Assembly (NCBI GenBank): GCA_023430685.1
Contig: JAEYZH010000207.1
Span: 1 to 7,582 of the forward strand
DNA: 7,582 bases
Source of the DNA: Pseudomonadota bacterium
Lineage (GTDB): Bacteria > Pseudomonadota > Gammaproteobacteria > Xanthomonadales > Rhodanobacteraceae
Direction: 5' to 3'
Shown: in pieces, positions 1 to 6,675 of the stretch
How positions within the stretch are numbered: the stretch's first letter is position 1
Layout: every line of letters starts with the position of its first letter
Notes under the pieces: generated by a model
Told to the model about the DNA's origin: nothing
What the model saw: only the letters and a program-made list of their open reading frames with translations
The model's database searches: none
Translations under genes and position numbers: made by a program

Positions 1-445
1 GCGCACGCTCGCCGCGCGCGTCGCGGCGAACTGGGGTCGGCGCTACGACGACGGCGTGCAGGTCGGCGTCGGCGTGCTGTTTCCCGACGCGGCGGCGCTC
101 GCCGACGCGCCGCTCGAGACCTGCGGCATCACGCGCGCACGCGCGGCGACGATCCGCGGCCTCGCGCAGGCGCTGCTCGACGGGCGCATCGCGTTCCGTC
201 CGGAACAGCCGCTCGCCGAGTTCGAGCGCGAGCTCGTCGCGTTGCCGGGCATCGGTGCGTGGACCGCGCACTACATCGCGATGCGCGCGCTCGCGCAGCC
301 GGATGCATTCCCGGCCGCCGACCTGGTCCTGCGCCGCGCCGCGGGCCAGGGTCGCACGCTGTCGACGCGTGAACTCGAGAGGCTGTCGCTGGCGTGGCGA
401 CCGTGGCGCGCCTATGCGGTGATGCTGCTCTGGCGCGACGCGTGA
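1..445 (+). CDS. alkA: DNA-3-methyladenine glycosylase II (AlkA-type), C-terminal part, truncated by left edge
   Basis: The reading frame is open from base 2 to the TGA at 443-445, giving the last 147 residues; the start lies outside the window. AlkA-type enzymes excise alkylated purines from DNA by cleaving the N-glycosidic bond, beginning base-excision repair. Visible here is the helix-hairpin-helix loop LPGIGAWTA (from base 242), then the stretch FPAADLVLRRA, whose Asp (codon 320-322) lines up with the catalytic Asp of the E. coli AlkA segment around D238. Near the end, WRPWRAYAVMLLW matches the family's conserved WKPWRSYA segment. The E. coli protein continues about ten residues further, so the C-terminus is slightly short but normal. 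The missing N-terminal part could be a plain AlkA domain or an Ada-like metal-binding plus helix-turn-helix fusion, which is common in related bacteria; the window cannot tell. It sits 20 nt upstream of ogt and probably shares its mRNA. The family call is secure; the gene symbol is by homology. Confidence 0.9.
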   Translation, partial: RTLAARVAANWGRRYDDGVQVGVGVLFPDAAALADAPLETCGITRARAATIRGLAQALLDGRIAFRPEQPLAEFERELVALPGIGAWTAHYIAMRALAQPDAFPAADLVLRRAAGQGRTLSTRELERLSLAWRPWRAYAVMLLWRDA

Positions 446-451
446 CTGCGC

Positions 452-460
452 GAGGAGGGG
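452..460 (+). promoter_or_regulatory. Strong Shine-Dalgarno for ogt
   Basis: The GAGGAGGGG run contains a perfect GGAGG core at 454-458, seven bases before the ATG at 466. It decides the ogt start: an upstream in-frame start at 394 would overlap the glycosylase gene and has no comparable site. Confidence 0.75.
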
Positions 461-465
461 CGACG

Positions 466-969
466 ATGACGATCGACTACGACTACCTCGACACGCCGAT
501 CGGCCGACTGCTGATCGCGGGCGACGACGCGGGCCTGCGCCACATCGAGTTCCCGCGTGCCGACCAGGGCGCGCGCATCGGCCCCGGCTGGCGTCGCAGC
601 CGCGCGCGCCTGGGCGACGCGATCGCGCAGCTCGAGGCGTGGTTCGCCGGCACGCGCCGCGACTTCGACCTCGCGCTCGCGCCCGAGGGCACGCCGTTCC
701 GCAAGACGGTCTGGCATGCACTCGTCGCGATCCCGTACGGCGAGACGATCAGCTACGGCGAACTCGCACGCCGCATCGGCGATCCTTCGGCGAGCCGCGC
801 GGTCGGCGCAGCGAACGGCGCGAATCCGTTGCCGATCATCGTGCCCTGCCATCGCGTGATCGGCGCGAACGGCAGGCTCACGGGCTTCGGCGGTGGCCTG
901 CCGACCAAGCAATGGCTGCTCGAGCACGAACGCCGGCACGCGCCGCGCACGGCGCTGCGCCTCGTCTGA
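466..969 (+). CDS. ogt: Methylated-DNA--protein-cysteine S-methyltransferase
   Basis: The 167-residue product is a suicide repair enzyme that moves the alkyl group from O6-alkylguanine (and O4-alkylthymine) in DNA to its own cysteine. The catalytic motif is IVPCHRVI, with Cys128 (codon 847-849). Before it come FRKTVWHALVAIPYGETISYGELA (split here only by reading; residues 78-101), the conserved PYGET turn, and SRAVGAANGANPLPIIVPCH with the Arg-Ala-Val-Gly DNA-recognition helix and the Asn hinge. After it come LTGFGGG and KQWLLEHE, typical of the C-terminus. The N-terminal ribonuclease-like domain covers about residues 1-75. Length is normal for Ogt; there is no Ada-type zinc domain or AraC domain. 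ATG 466 is chosen because of the GGAGG seven bases upstream. Placement directly after an alkA-type gene means that base excision and direct reversal of alkylation damage are probably co-expressed. Confidence 0.95.
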   Translation: MTIDYDYLDTPIGRLLIAGDDAGLRHIEFPRADQGARIGPGWRRSRARLGDAIAQLEAWFAGTRRDFDLALAPEGTPFRKTVWHALVAIPYGETISYGELARRIGDPSASRAVGAANGANPLPIIVPCHRVIGANGRLTGFGGGLPTKQWLLEHERRHAPRTALRLV

Positions 970-1007
970 TTGCGCCGTCACGCTGTCGTGCGAGGGGCCG
1001 AAGACCC

Positions 1008-1655
1008 TCAGCCACACCCGTGCATGCGTTCCCGCAGCGCGGCCTGCTCCTGCTCCAACGCCGGCGTCTCATCGCTGAACGCATGCTCGAGCCTGCGCGT
1101 GACCTCGCGATGCCGGCGCGCGAGCCAGGCACAGGCTTCGCGCGGCGCGGCTTCGTGGCACTGGTCGTCGATCCAGATCATCGCGCCCGCATGCGGACGG
1201 GTTCCTGCCGGGATGCGCGGAACCGTGCGCAAGCCCGGGGCCGACACCCCTGCGCCGTTGGGACCGCCATAGACTTCGGCGAGTCCCATGCCCGAACCCC
1301 CGACCATCCCGTACGGCACGCCGGTGCCGCCGACCCAACCGTCGTCGCTGATGTACTGGCTGCCGTCGGCGCGCGTGCAGAGCAGGAAGCGAGGTCCGGC
1401 CGCTTCGACCGCGATCGGCTCCGCCGCGGGCTCGGGCTCGGCATGCGGATCGGGACTGCTCGCGGGCACAGCCGGCACCGCCGGCGGTGGCGGATCGTCG
1501 GGCAAGTGCAGGCGCTCGCCGGCCTGGCCTGCGGGACAGGGTCGATCTTGATAGACCACCGAGCCATCGCCGGCGACGCATCGCAGCACGTCCACGGCCT
1601 GCGCGGCCGGCGCGCAGGTCACCACAAGCGCGGCGAGCAGCATGATTCGGCGCAT
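1008..1655 (-). CDS. Secreted cysteine-rich DUF4124-domain protein
   Basis: A 215-residue protein of unknown function. Residues 1-20 form a signal peptide (basic MRR, hydrophobic core IMLLAALVVT, predicted cleavage after AQA), so the mature protein is expected in the periplasm or outside the cell. Residues 21-50 carry a DUF4124-like motif, LRCVAGDGSVVYQDRPC, typical of small proteobacterial envelope proteins. A Pro/Ala/Glu-rich linker follows (about 55-85), then a second similar motif, LLCTRADGSQYISDD (91-105), a Gly-rich stretch (106-141), and a helical, charged C-terminus (about 168-212). Six cysteines lie beyond the signal peptide (26, 40, 93, 166, 175, 214), enough for three disulfides. 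Start: ATG 1655 is preferred over upstream in-frame starts because it begins directly at the signal peptide; ATG 1643 would remove its basic end. There is no clear Shine-Dalgarno. The gene converges on ogt (38 bp apart) and diverges from the cyclase gene. Confidence 0.8.
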   Translation of the reverse strand: MRRIMLLAALVVTCAPAAQAVDVLRCVAGDGSVVYQDRPCPAGQAGERLHLPDDPPPPAVPAVPASSPDPHAEPEPAAEPIAVEAAGPRFLLCTRADGSQYISDDGWVGGTGVPYGMVGGSGMGLAEVYGGPNGAGVSAPGLRTVPRIPAGTRPHAGAMIWIDDQCHEAAPREACAWLARRHREVTRRLEHAFSDETPALEQEQAALRERMHGCG

Positions 1656-1738
1656 GGCCGCGATTCTACGCGCGCGCAATCCGTGCCGACCCGCGTCCAT
1701 ACGAAGGCGCATGGCCTCGATCTTGCTTTACCGTTTCC
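1656..1738. other. Divergent intergenic region between the DUF4124-type gene and the cyclase gene
   Basis: These 83 bp must carry both start regions. The stretch nearest the cyclase gene (about 1720-1738) is the least GC-rich part and pyrimidine-rich, but no good promoter pair for the plus strand could be identified. Neither gene has a clear Shine-Dalgarno. Confidence 0.55.
1663..1668 (-). promoter_or_regulatory. Candidate -10 box (TAGAAT) for the DUF4124-type gene
   Basis: Read on the minus strand this is TAGAAT, five of six matches to TATAAT, only seven bases before the ATG at 1655. Transcription from it would start at or next to the start codon, giving a leaderless message, which fits the absence of a Shine-Dalgarno. 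No good -35 hexamer is visible at 16-18 bp, so this is tentative. Confidence 0.3.
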
Positions 1739-3478
1739 ATGCGCGATTCCACCGCCCGTCAGCGACACAATCGGCCCTTGCCCGGGCGGATCCCCGGATT
1801 GGTGCTGCTGCTCGCGTGCGCGCTGCTCGCGCTGCCGGCACCCGCGCAGGCGGTGCCGCTGCAGGTCGAGCGCCTCGACGGCGAGCCGGATGCGACCGCC
1901 GTCGACATCCTCGCCGGGCGCCACGAGACCCGCTTCGTCCGCGAGGACTACGCGGCGATCACGCCCTCGCGCGACGGCATGAGCTGGTACCGCGTGCGCC
2001 TCGCCGAGGACTGGCGTGGAAGCGTGCCGCCGGTGTTGTCGATTTCCGACCCGCAGGGCCTGCGCGTCGAGGCCTGGCTGCCCAACGGCGCCGGCACCGG
2101 CCTGCGCAGCGTCCACGATGCCGGCAACGAACTCGGATTCACGCGCCACGTGCTCGTGTTCATGCTGCCCGCATCGTTGCGTTCGGGCGAATCGGTGCTG
2201 CTCGGCGTCGCCGCGGAGCGCGAGGTGCCGCGGCGCATCTCGGTCGAGAGCGCGACCGAGGCGCGACGCGCGGACCTCGTGCGCGCGCGCCTCGACGTGC
2301 TGTTCCCGTCGGTGCAGCTCGCGACGCTGCTCGTGATGCTGAGCTTCTTCCTCGCGCTGCGCGAACGCATGTACGCGTGGTACGTGATCAGCATGCTGCT
2401 GATCATCGTGTACGAGCTGTACGCGTTCGGGCTCGGTTTCGAACTGCCGCCGTTCGATCTGCTCGGTCCGCTCGGCGGCAGCGTGACCTGGGCCGCGGGC
2501 GCCTGCGCGCTCGCGCTGCTGATGCAGTTCGCGCGCGAGTACCTGCAGCTGCACGCCTGCGCACCGCGGCTCGATCGCGCGGTCGCGCTGTTGCGCTGGC
2601 CGCTGCTCGTGCTGGTCGCCGCGGTGCTGGTGGCGCCCGGCGGAGCGTTGTGGGCGGAGGACCTGATCGTGCTGGCTGGCCTCGTCTGCACGCCGCTGCT
2701 GTGCGCGGCGGGCATGGTCGCCTGGCTGCGCGGCAGCGCGCGTGGCGGCTACTTCCTCGCCGCGTGGATTCCCGGGCTGATGCTGACGCTTGCGCGCATG
2801 CTGCAGCTCGCGTTGCACTGGCCGCTGCCGACCTGGCTCGAATTCGCGCTGCCGGCTGCGTTCGCATTCGCGAGCCTCGTGCTCGCGTTCGGCCTCGCGG
2901 AACAGACCTTGTCGGTGCGGCACGAGCGCGACGTCGCGCACCGGCTCGCCGAGCAGGACATGCTGACCGGCGTGCTGAACCGGCGCGCGGTGCTCGCGCG
3001 CCTGCGCACCTGCTTCCATTCCGCGCGCGCGGCGCGCAGCGGGCTTGCGGTGCTGTTCCTTGACCTCGACCACTTCAAGCAGATCAACGACACCTTCGGC
3101 CACCGCACCGGCGATGTCTGCCTGCGCGCGGTGATCGCGCCGATCGCTGGCGAACTGCGCCTCGGCGACGCGTTCGGGCGATGGGGCGGCGAGGAATTCC
3201 TCGCGGTGCTGCCCGGTGCCGACGCGCAGGACGCCTGCGTCGTCGCCGAGCGCATCCGCGCCTGCATCGAGCAGTTGCCGCTGATGGTGTCCGGTTCGCG
3301 CATCGGCCTGACGCTGAGCATCGGCATCGCAGCGCTCAACGAGGGCGTGGCCACGCCCGAGCAACTCATCGAAGGCGCCGACACGGCGCTCTACCGCGCG
3401 AAGGCGAGCGGCCGCAATCGCGTCTGCGTGCACGACTTCAACGCGGTCGCCGGGCCCGGCGGGGAAACCGCCACCTGA
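1739..3478 (+). CDS. Membrane diguanylate cyclase: DISMED2-like sensor, 7 TM, GGEEF domain
   Basis: A 579-residue protein expected to make cyclic-di-GMP from two GTP at the inner membrane. Order: signal sequence (about 20-38, ending APAQA); periplasmic beta-rich sensor resembling 7TMR-DISMED2 (about 41-180, with MSWYRVRLAEDW at 81-92); seven hydrophobic helices (about 188-206, 212-233, 249-265, 284-299, 309-330, 336-358, 366-386), the 7TMR-DISM arrangement; a short linker; and the cyclase domain from about 403. The domain has DMLTGVLNRRA (407-417), FLDLDHFKQIND (440-451, metal-binding Asp442), the catalytic GGEEF (483-487) and KASGRNRV (555-562). An RxxD site (RLGD, 474-477) lies exactly five residues before GGEEF, so product inhibition is likely. 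All catalytic residues look intact, so an active enzyme is expected. The sensed ligand is unknown; this sensor class often binds carbohydrates or related molecules. ATG 1739 is the first in-frame start, with no clear Shine-Dalgarno; TTG 1799 or GTG 1802 are weaker alternatives. Confidence 0.92.
   Translation: MRDSTARQRHNRPLPGRIPGLVLLLACALLALPAPAQAVPLQVERLDGEPDATAVDILAGRHETRFVREDYAAITPSRDGMSWYRVRLAEDWRGSVPPVLSISDPQGLRVEAWLPNGAGTGLRSVHDAGNELGFTRHVLVFMLPASLRSGESVLLGVAAEREVPRRISVESATEARRADLVRARLDVLFPSVQLATLLVMLSFFLALRERMYAWYVISMLLIIVYELYAFGLGFELPPFDLLGPLGGSVTWAAGACALALLMQFAREYLQLHACAPRLDRAVALLRWPLLVLVAAVLVAPGGALWAEDLIVLAGLVCTPLLCAAGMVAWLRGSARGGYFLAAWIPGLMLTLARMLQLALHWPLPTWLEFALPAAFAFASLVLAFGLAEQTLSVRHERDVAHRLAEQDMLTGVLNRRAVLARLRTCFHSARAARSGLAVLFLDLDHFKQINDTFGHRTGDVCLRAVIAPIAGELRLGDAFGRWGGEEFLAVLPGADAQDACVVAERIRACIEQLPLMVSGSRIGLTLSIGIAALNEGVATPEQLIEGADTALYRAKASGRNRVCVHDFNAVAGPGGETAT
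3448..3461 (-). terminator. 14-bp perfect palindrome, possible terminator for the fadE-isomerase transcript
   Basis: CGCCGGGCCCGGCG is self-complementary over all 14 bases. It lies within the last codons of the cyclase gene and 18 bases beyond the stop of the opposing isomerase-like gene. As RNA it could fold with a 5-bp stem and GGCC loop; flanking GCGGT (3443-3447) and ACCGC (3467-3471) could extend the stem with a bulge. No T tract follows on either strand, so a terminator role is uncertain. Confidence 0.3.
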
Positions 3479-3479
3479 T

Positions 3480-4139
3480 TCAGCGGGATTCGCGCGCGCG
3501 GCGCGTGCCTTCGGGCAGCGTCGCGAGGCGCGCGTAGTCGCCGCGCTCGAACACGCCGCGATCGCCGAGCCACTGCTCGAACATCGGCGTCGCATCGAGT
3601 CCCCAGAACGTTTCCCCGGCGGCCGCTATCGTCGGCACGCCGAACACGCCCGCGGCGATCGCGGCATCGGTGTTCGCATGAAGCCGCGCCTTCACGTCGG
3701 GATCCCCGATCGCCGAGGCGGGATCGGCGATGCCGAGCGCCCGCGCGACCGGCGCGAGTCCGGCCGCGTCGACGCCGCCCTCGCCGTCGCGCCAGATGTG
3801 CGCGAACACCCGCTCGACCGCGTCCCAGCCCGCGCCCGCGGCGATGCACAGGCGCAACGCAGCGAGCGGATTGAACGGATGCGCCGGCGGGAATCGCAAC
3901 GCGATGCCGGCGCGGTCCGCCTGCCACTGCACGAAGCGGTAGGTGAACGCGCGCTTGGACGGGATCTCGGCCGGGCCGAGCTGGCCGTGATGCGCGAGCA
4001 GCGCGCCGAACACGATCGGCACCGGCACGAGTTCGACGCGCGCGCGCAGCGCGAGCACACGTGGCAGCTGCAGGTACGCGAACGGCGAAATGAAGTCGAA
4101 GTACCAGCGCGCCTGGAGCGGAACCTGCGAGGTCGTCAT
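3480..4139 (-). CDS. 2-hydroxychromene-2-carboxylate isomerase / GST-kappa family protein (DsbA fold)
   Basis: A 219-residue cytoplasmic protein with a thioredoxin-like DsbA fold. The N-terminal strand and active-site turn read YFDFISPFAYL (13-23); the position of the usual CxxC is taken by Ser18-Pro19, as in the glutathione-dependent isomerase NahD and in kappa-class glutathione transferases. The fold's cis-proline loop is FGVPT (166-170, Pro169), and PFNPLAALR (88-96) and TFWGLDATPMFEQWL (177-191) match family-conserved regions. The only cysteine is Cys98, so disulfide chemistry is unlikely. NahD itself acts in naphthalene breakdown, but no aromatic-degradation genes are present here, so the substrate is not known; a glutathione-dependent isomerase or transferase role is inference. 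It follows fadE by eight bases (TGAGG serves as fadE stop plus ribosome site) and should be co-transcribed with it. Its stop is one base from the stop of the convergent cyclase gene. Confidence 0.88.
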   Translation of the reverse strand: MTTSQVPLQARWYFDFISPFAYLQLPRVLALRARVELVPVPIVFGALLAHHGQLGPAEIPSKRAFTYRFVQWQADRAGIALRFPPAHPFNPLAALRLCIAAGAGWDAVERVFAHIWRDGEGGVDAAGLAPVARALGIADPASAIGDPDVKARLHANTDAAIAAGVFGVPTIAAAGETFWGLDATPMFEQWLGDRGVFERGDYARLATLPEGTRRARESR

Positions 4140-4145
4140 CGCACG

Positions 4146-4150
4146 CCTCA
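4146..4150 (-). promoter_or_regulatory. Shine-Dalgarno of the isomerase-like gene overlapping the fadE stop
   Basis: On the minus strand TGAGG contains the fadE TGA (4150-4148) and a GAGG ribosome site, six bases before the ATG at 4139. This supports the 4139 start and suggests that translation of the two genes is coupled. Confidence 0.6.
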
Positions 4151-6565
4151 GCGCAGCGTCCTGAACACCTCGGGGTCGAACGCGTCGACCGCGATGACCT
4201 CGTCGCGTGCATCGCGCGCGTCATTGAGCAGGTCGTACTCGTCGCCGCTGATCACGCCCGCGGCGACGCCGATATCGTCGAGCATGTAGCCGGGCGCGCG
4301 ATCGAGCGTGCCCGCGCGCACCGCGTCGCGCAGCTTGGTCTCGATCGGCAGCGCGCGCACGGCCTTGTCGAGCGCGGCCTCGAGCGCACCGAGCCCGGGC
4401 TCGCCCGGCGGCGGCACGAACACGTCGGCGGTCAGCGTGCGGCGTGCGTCGCGGTCCTCGAGGATGTCGCGTGCGACTTCCGCGCCGAGCCGGTCCGAAG
4501 GCGGGCGGAAGCGCGCGCCGAGCGGGAAGATCACGCAGCGCAGCAGCCAGGCAGCGGGCCGCGCGGGCAGGTTGTCGAGCACGCCGACCAGCGCTTCCTG
4601 GATGCGGAAGAGGCACAGCTCGGCCGACCAGCGCGCGAGCGCGTGGTTCGCGCGCGTCTTCGGCCCGTCGTGGTAGCGCTTGAGCGCCGCGCTCGCGAGG
4701 TAGAGCCACGCAAGAGCGTCGGCGAGGCGCCCGGACAGCTTCTCGCGCCGCTTCAGCGAGCCGCCGAGCGTGCCCATCGCGACGTCGGAAACGATCGTGA
4801 ACGCGGCCGAGAAGCGCGACAGGTGCTGGTAGTAGCGCGCGGTGTCCGCGGTGCGCGGCACGCCGGCGAGCCGCGCACCGCTCCATGCGAGCAACTTCGC
4901 GCGCACCGCGCGCGTGACGAACAGGTTGACGTGGCCGAAGATCGCGCGGTCGAACGCGACGAGGTCGTCGGTCGCCACCGCCGCGATTTCCTTCTGCACG
5001 AACGGATGGCAGCGGATCGCGCCCTGGCCGTAGACGATCATCGAGCGCGTGAGGATGTTCGCGCCCTCGACCGTGATGCCGATCGGCACTGCATCCCATG
5101 CGCGCGCGAGCAGGTTGCGCGGACCGCGCTGGATCGCGCTGCCGGCGCGGATGTCCATCGCGTCGGCGACCACCTGGCGCATGCTCTCGGTCAGGTAGGC
5201 TTTGCAGATGTTGCCGATCACCGCGGGCTTCTCGCCCGCGTCGAGCGCACCGCAGGTGAGGTCGCGGGCGGCGGTCATGATCGAGGTGAGCCCCGCGATG
5301 CGCGCGAGCGGTTCCTCGATGCCCTCGAACCGCCCGATCGGCGTGTCGAACTGTTCGCGCACGGTCGCATACGCGCCGCACAATCGCGTCGCGAGCTGGG
5401 CAGCCCCGATCGACAGCGCGGGCAGTGAGATCGAGCGGCCGGCCGCGAGCGATTCCATCAGCATGCGCCAGCCCTGGCCGATCTGCGCGCGCCCGCCGAT
5501 CACCGCTTCGTCGAGCGGCACGAACACGTCGCGTCCGACGATCGGCCCGTTGTGGAACGGCACCCCCATCGGGTCGTGGCGCAGGCCGATCTCGATGCCT
5601 GGCAGGTTGCGCGGCACCAGCGCGCAGGTGATGCCGCGGTCTTCCTCGTCTCCGATCAGGCGGTTCGGGTCCTTGAGCCGGAACGCGAGGCCGATCAGCG
5701 TCGCGACGGGCGCGAGCGTGATGTAGCGCTTCTTCCAGTTGAGCCGCAGGCCGAGCACCTCGACGCCATCGATGACGCGCTTCTCGACGATGCCTTCCGA
5801 CTGCGTCGCCGCCGCGTCCGATCCCGCTTCCGGACCGGTCAGCGCGAAACACGGGATCTCCTCGCCGCGCGCGAGCCGCGCGAGCCAGCGCTGCTTCTGC
5901 GTGCCGGTGCCGTAATGCAGCAGCAGTTCGCCGGGGCCGAGCGAGTTGGGCACCATCACCGTGACCGCGGCCGTGATCGAACGGCTCGACAGGCGCGTCA
6001 CCACGCGCGAATGCGCGAGCGCGGAGAAGCCGAGGCCGCCGAACTCCTTCGGGATGATCATGCCGAGGAAGCGTTCGCGCTTGATGAATGCCCAGGTTTC
6101 GGGGGACAGGTCGCGCCGCTGGTAGACATCCCAGTCGTCGATCTGCCGGCACAGCTCCTCCACCGGGCCGTCGAGGAACGCCTGTTCCTCCGCCGACAGC
6201 GGCGCCGGTGCGAAATCGAGCAGCTTCTGCCAGTCGGGCATGCCGCCGAACAGGTCGCCATCCCACCACACCGTGCCCGCCTCGAGCGCGACGCGTTCGG
6301 TTTCGCCGAGCCGCGGCAGCACCTTGGCGAAGCGCGGCATCAGGAAGCGTGATACGAGTTCCCGGCGCAGCACCGGCAGGCCGAACACCGCGACGAGCAC
6401 GATCAGCACGAACGCGACGCTCGCGAACAGCGTCGGCGACTCGACCCCGATGATGCGCCAGCCCGCGAGCCAGACGCCGGCGGCGGCGACCCAGGCGAGG
6501 AAGCCGAGCCCGCGGAATGCGAGCGCACAGAACGCCGCCAGCGCAAGGATGAAGGTGACGAGCAT
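4148..6565 (-). CDS. fadE: Membrane-anchored acyl-CoA dehydrogenase FadE
   Basis: An 805-residue FAD enzyme catalysing the first step of fatty-acid beta-oxidation, acyl-CoA to trans-2-enoyl-CoA; E. coli FadE is about 814 residues, so length is normal. Hydrophobic segments at about 1-17, 22-39 and 46-66 anchor it to the inner membrane. The acyl-CoA dehydrogenase core follows: N-terminal helical domain (about 130-240, with IIPKEFGGLGFS at 170-181), beta domain with LTGPEAGSDAAA (242-253), and C-terminal helical domain (about 365-525) with TPIGRFEGIEEPLARIAG (408-425). ITVEGANILTRSMIVYGQGA (497-516) holds Glu500 at the position expected for the catalytic base. Residues about 525-800 are the FadE-specific C-terminal extension (DUF1974 type). 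ATG 6565 is chosen over more upstream in-frame starts because it begins at the first membrane segment and has GGAG six bases upstream. It leads an operon with the isomerase-like gene and diverges from the AMP nucleosidase gene. No FadR- or PsrA-like operator is recognisable upstream. Confidence 0.95.
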   Translation of the reverse strand: MLVTFILALAAFCALAFRGLGFLAWVAAAGVWLAGWRIIGVESPTLFASVAFVLIVLVAVFGLPVLRRELVSRFLMPRFAKVLPRLGETERVALEAGTVWWDGDLFGGMPDWQKLLDFAPAPLSAEEQAFLDGPVEELCRQIDDWDVYQRRDLSPETWAFIKRERFLGMIIPKEFGGLGFSALAHSRVVTRLSSRSITAAVTVMVPNSLGPGELLLHYGTGTQKQRWLARLARGEEIPCFALTGPEAGSDAAATQSEGIVEKRVIDGVEVLGLRLNWKKRYITLAPVATLIGLAFRLKDPNRLIGDEEDRGITCALVPRNLPGIEIGLRHDPMGVPFHNGPIVGRDVFVPLDEAVIGGRAQIGQGWRMLMESLAAGRSISLPALSIGAAQLATRLCGAYATVREQFDTPIGRFEGIEEPLARIAGLTSIMTAARDLTCGALDAGEKPAVIGNICKAYLTESMRQVVADAMDIRAGSAIQRGPRNLLARAWDAVPIGITVEGANILTRSMIVYGQGAIRCHPFVQKEIAAVATDDLVAFDRAIFGHVNLFVTRAVRAKLLAWSGARLAGVPRTADTARYYQHLSRFSAAFTIVSDVAMGTLGGSLKRREKLSGRLADALAWLYLASAALKRYHDGPKTRANHALARWSAELCLFRIQEALVGVLDNLPARPAAWLLRCVIFPLGARFRPPSDRLGAEVARDILEDRDARRTLTADVFVPPPGEPGLGALEAALDKAVRALPIETKLRDAVRAGTLDRAPGYMLDDIGVAAGVISGDEYDLLNDARDARDEVIAVDAFDPEVFRTLR

Positions 6566-6571
6566 GACGGT

Positions 6572-6575
6572 CTCC
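6572..6575 (-). promoter_or_regulatory. Shine-Dalgarno of fadE (GGAG)
   Basis: GGAG on the minus strand lies six bases before the ATG at 6565. It separates the true fadE start from upstream in-frame starts, which have no such site and would add a non-conserved Arg/Ser-rich leader. Confidence 0.6.
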
Positions 6576-6592
6576 AGGGGAACCCGTCCACG

Positions 6593-6598
6593 ATTATG
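6593..6598 (-). promoter_or_regulatory. Candidate -10 box (CATAAT) for fadE
   Basis: The minus strand reads CATAAT, five of six matches to TATAAT, in an otherwise GC-rich gap. It would start transcription near 6586 and give a leader of about 20 nt containing the fadE Shine-Dalgarno. No recognisable -35 is present at 17 bp (CCGGTC), so an activator or another sigma factor may be needed, or the match is chance. Confidence 0.35.
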
Positions 6599-6675
6599 CC
6601 TGTGCCGGCTGAACTGACCGGGACGTCGGGTCGTGGCGATTGCGGCGACCGAGGCCGAACTGCGACCATCACGCG

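Larger units (their letters stand above)
6566..6675. other. Divergent intergenic region between fadE and amn
   Basis: These 110 bp must hold the promoters for both divergent genes. Apart from the fadE Shine-Dalgarno and CATAAT box, only a GACGTC palindrome (6622-6627) stands out; no operator of known type is recognised, and no convincing plus-strand promoter for amn is seen. Confidence 0.6.

Noticed and set aside
992..1009. GAGGG...CCCTC inverted repeat between ogt and the DUF4124-type gene
   Set aside because: The stem is only 5 bp with an 8-nt loop and no T run on either strand, so it cannot be supported as a terminator at this G+C.
639..1982. 447-codon and 473-codon open frames on the plus strand (639-1982 and 1642-3063)
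   Set aside because: They cross ogt, the DUF4124-type gene and the cyclase gene in the wrong frame, and their products are Arg/Ala-rich without recognisable motifs. Long stop-free frames are expected at this G+C.
1619..3595. 658-codon open frame on the minus strand opposite the cyclase gene
   Set aside because: It is an antisense shadow of the GC-rich cyclase gene. The product is an Arg/Gln/His-rich low-complexity protein with no domain, while the plus strand encodes a full GGEEF protein.
4221..6269. 682-codon open frame on the minus strand within fadE, and long plus-strand frames opposite it
   Set aside because: They are out-of-frame readings of fadE with Arg-rich, low-complexity products; the FadE frame carries all conserved motifs.
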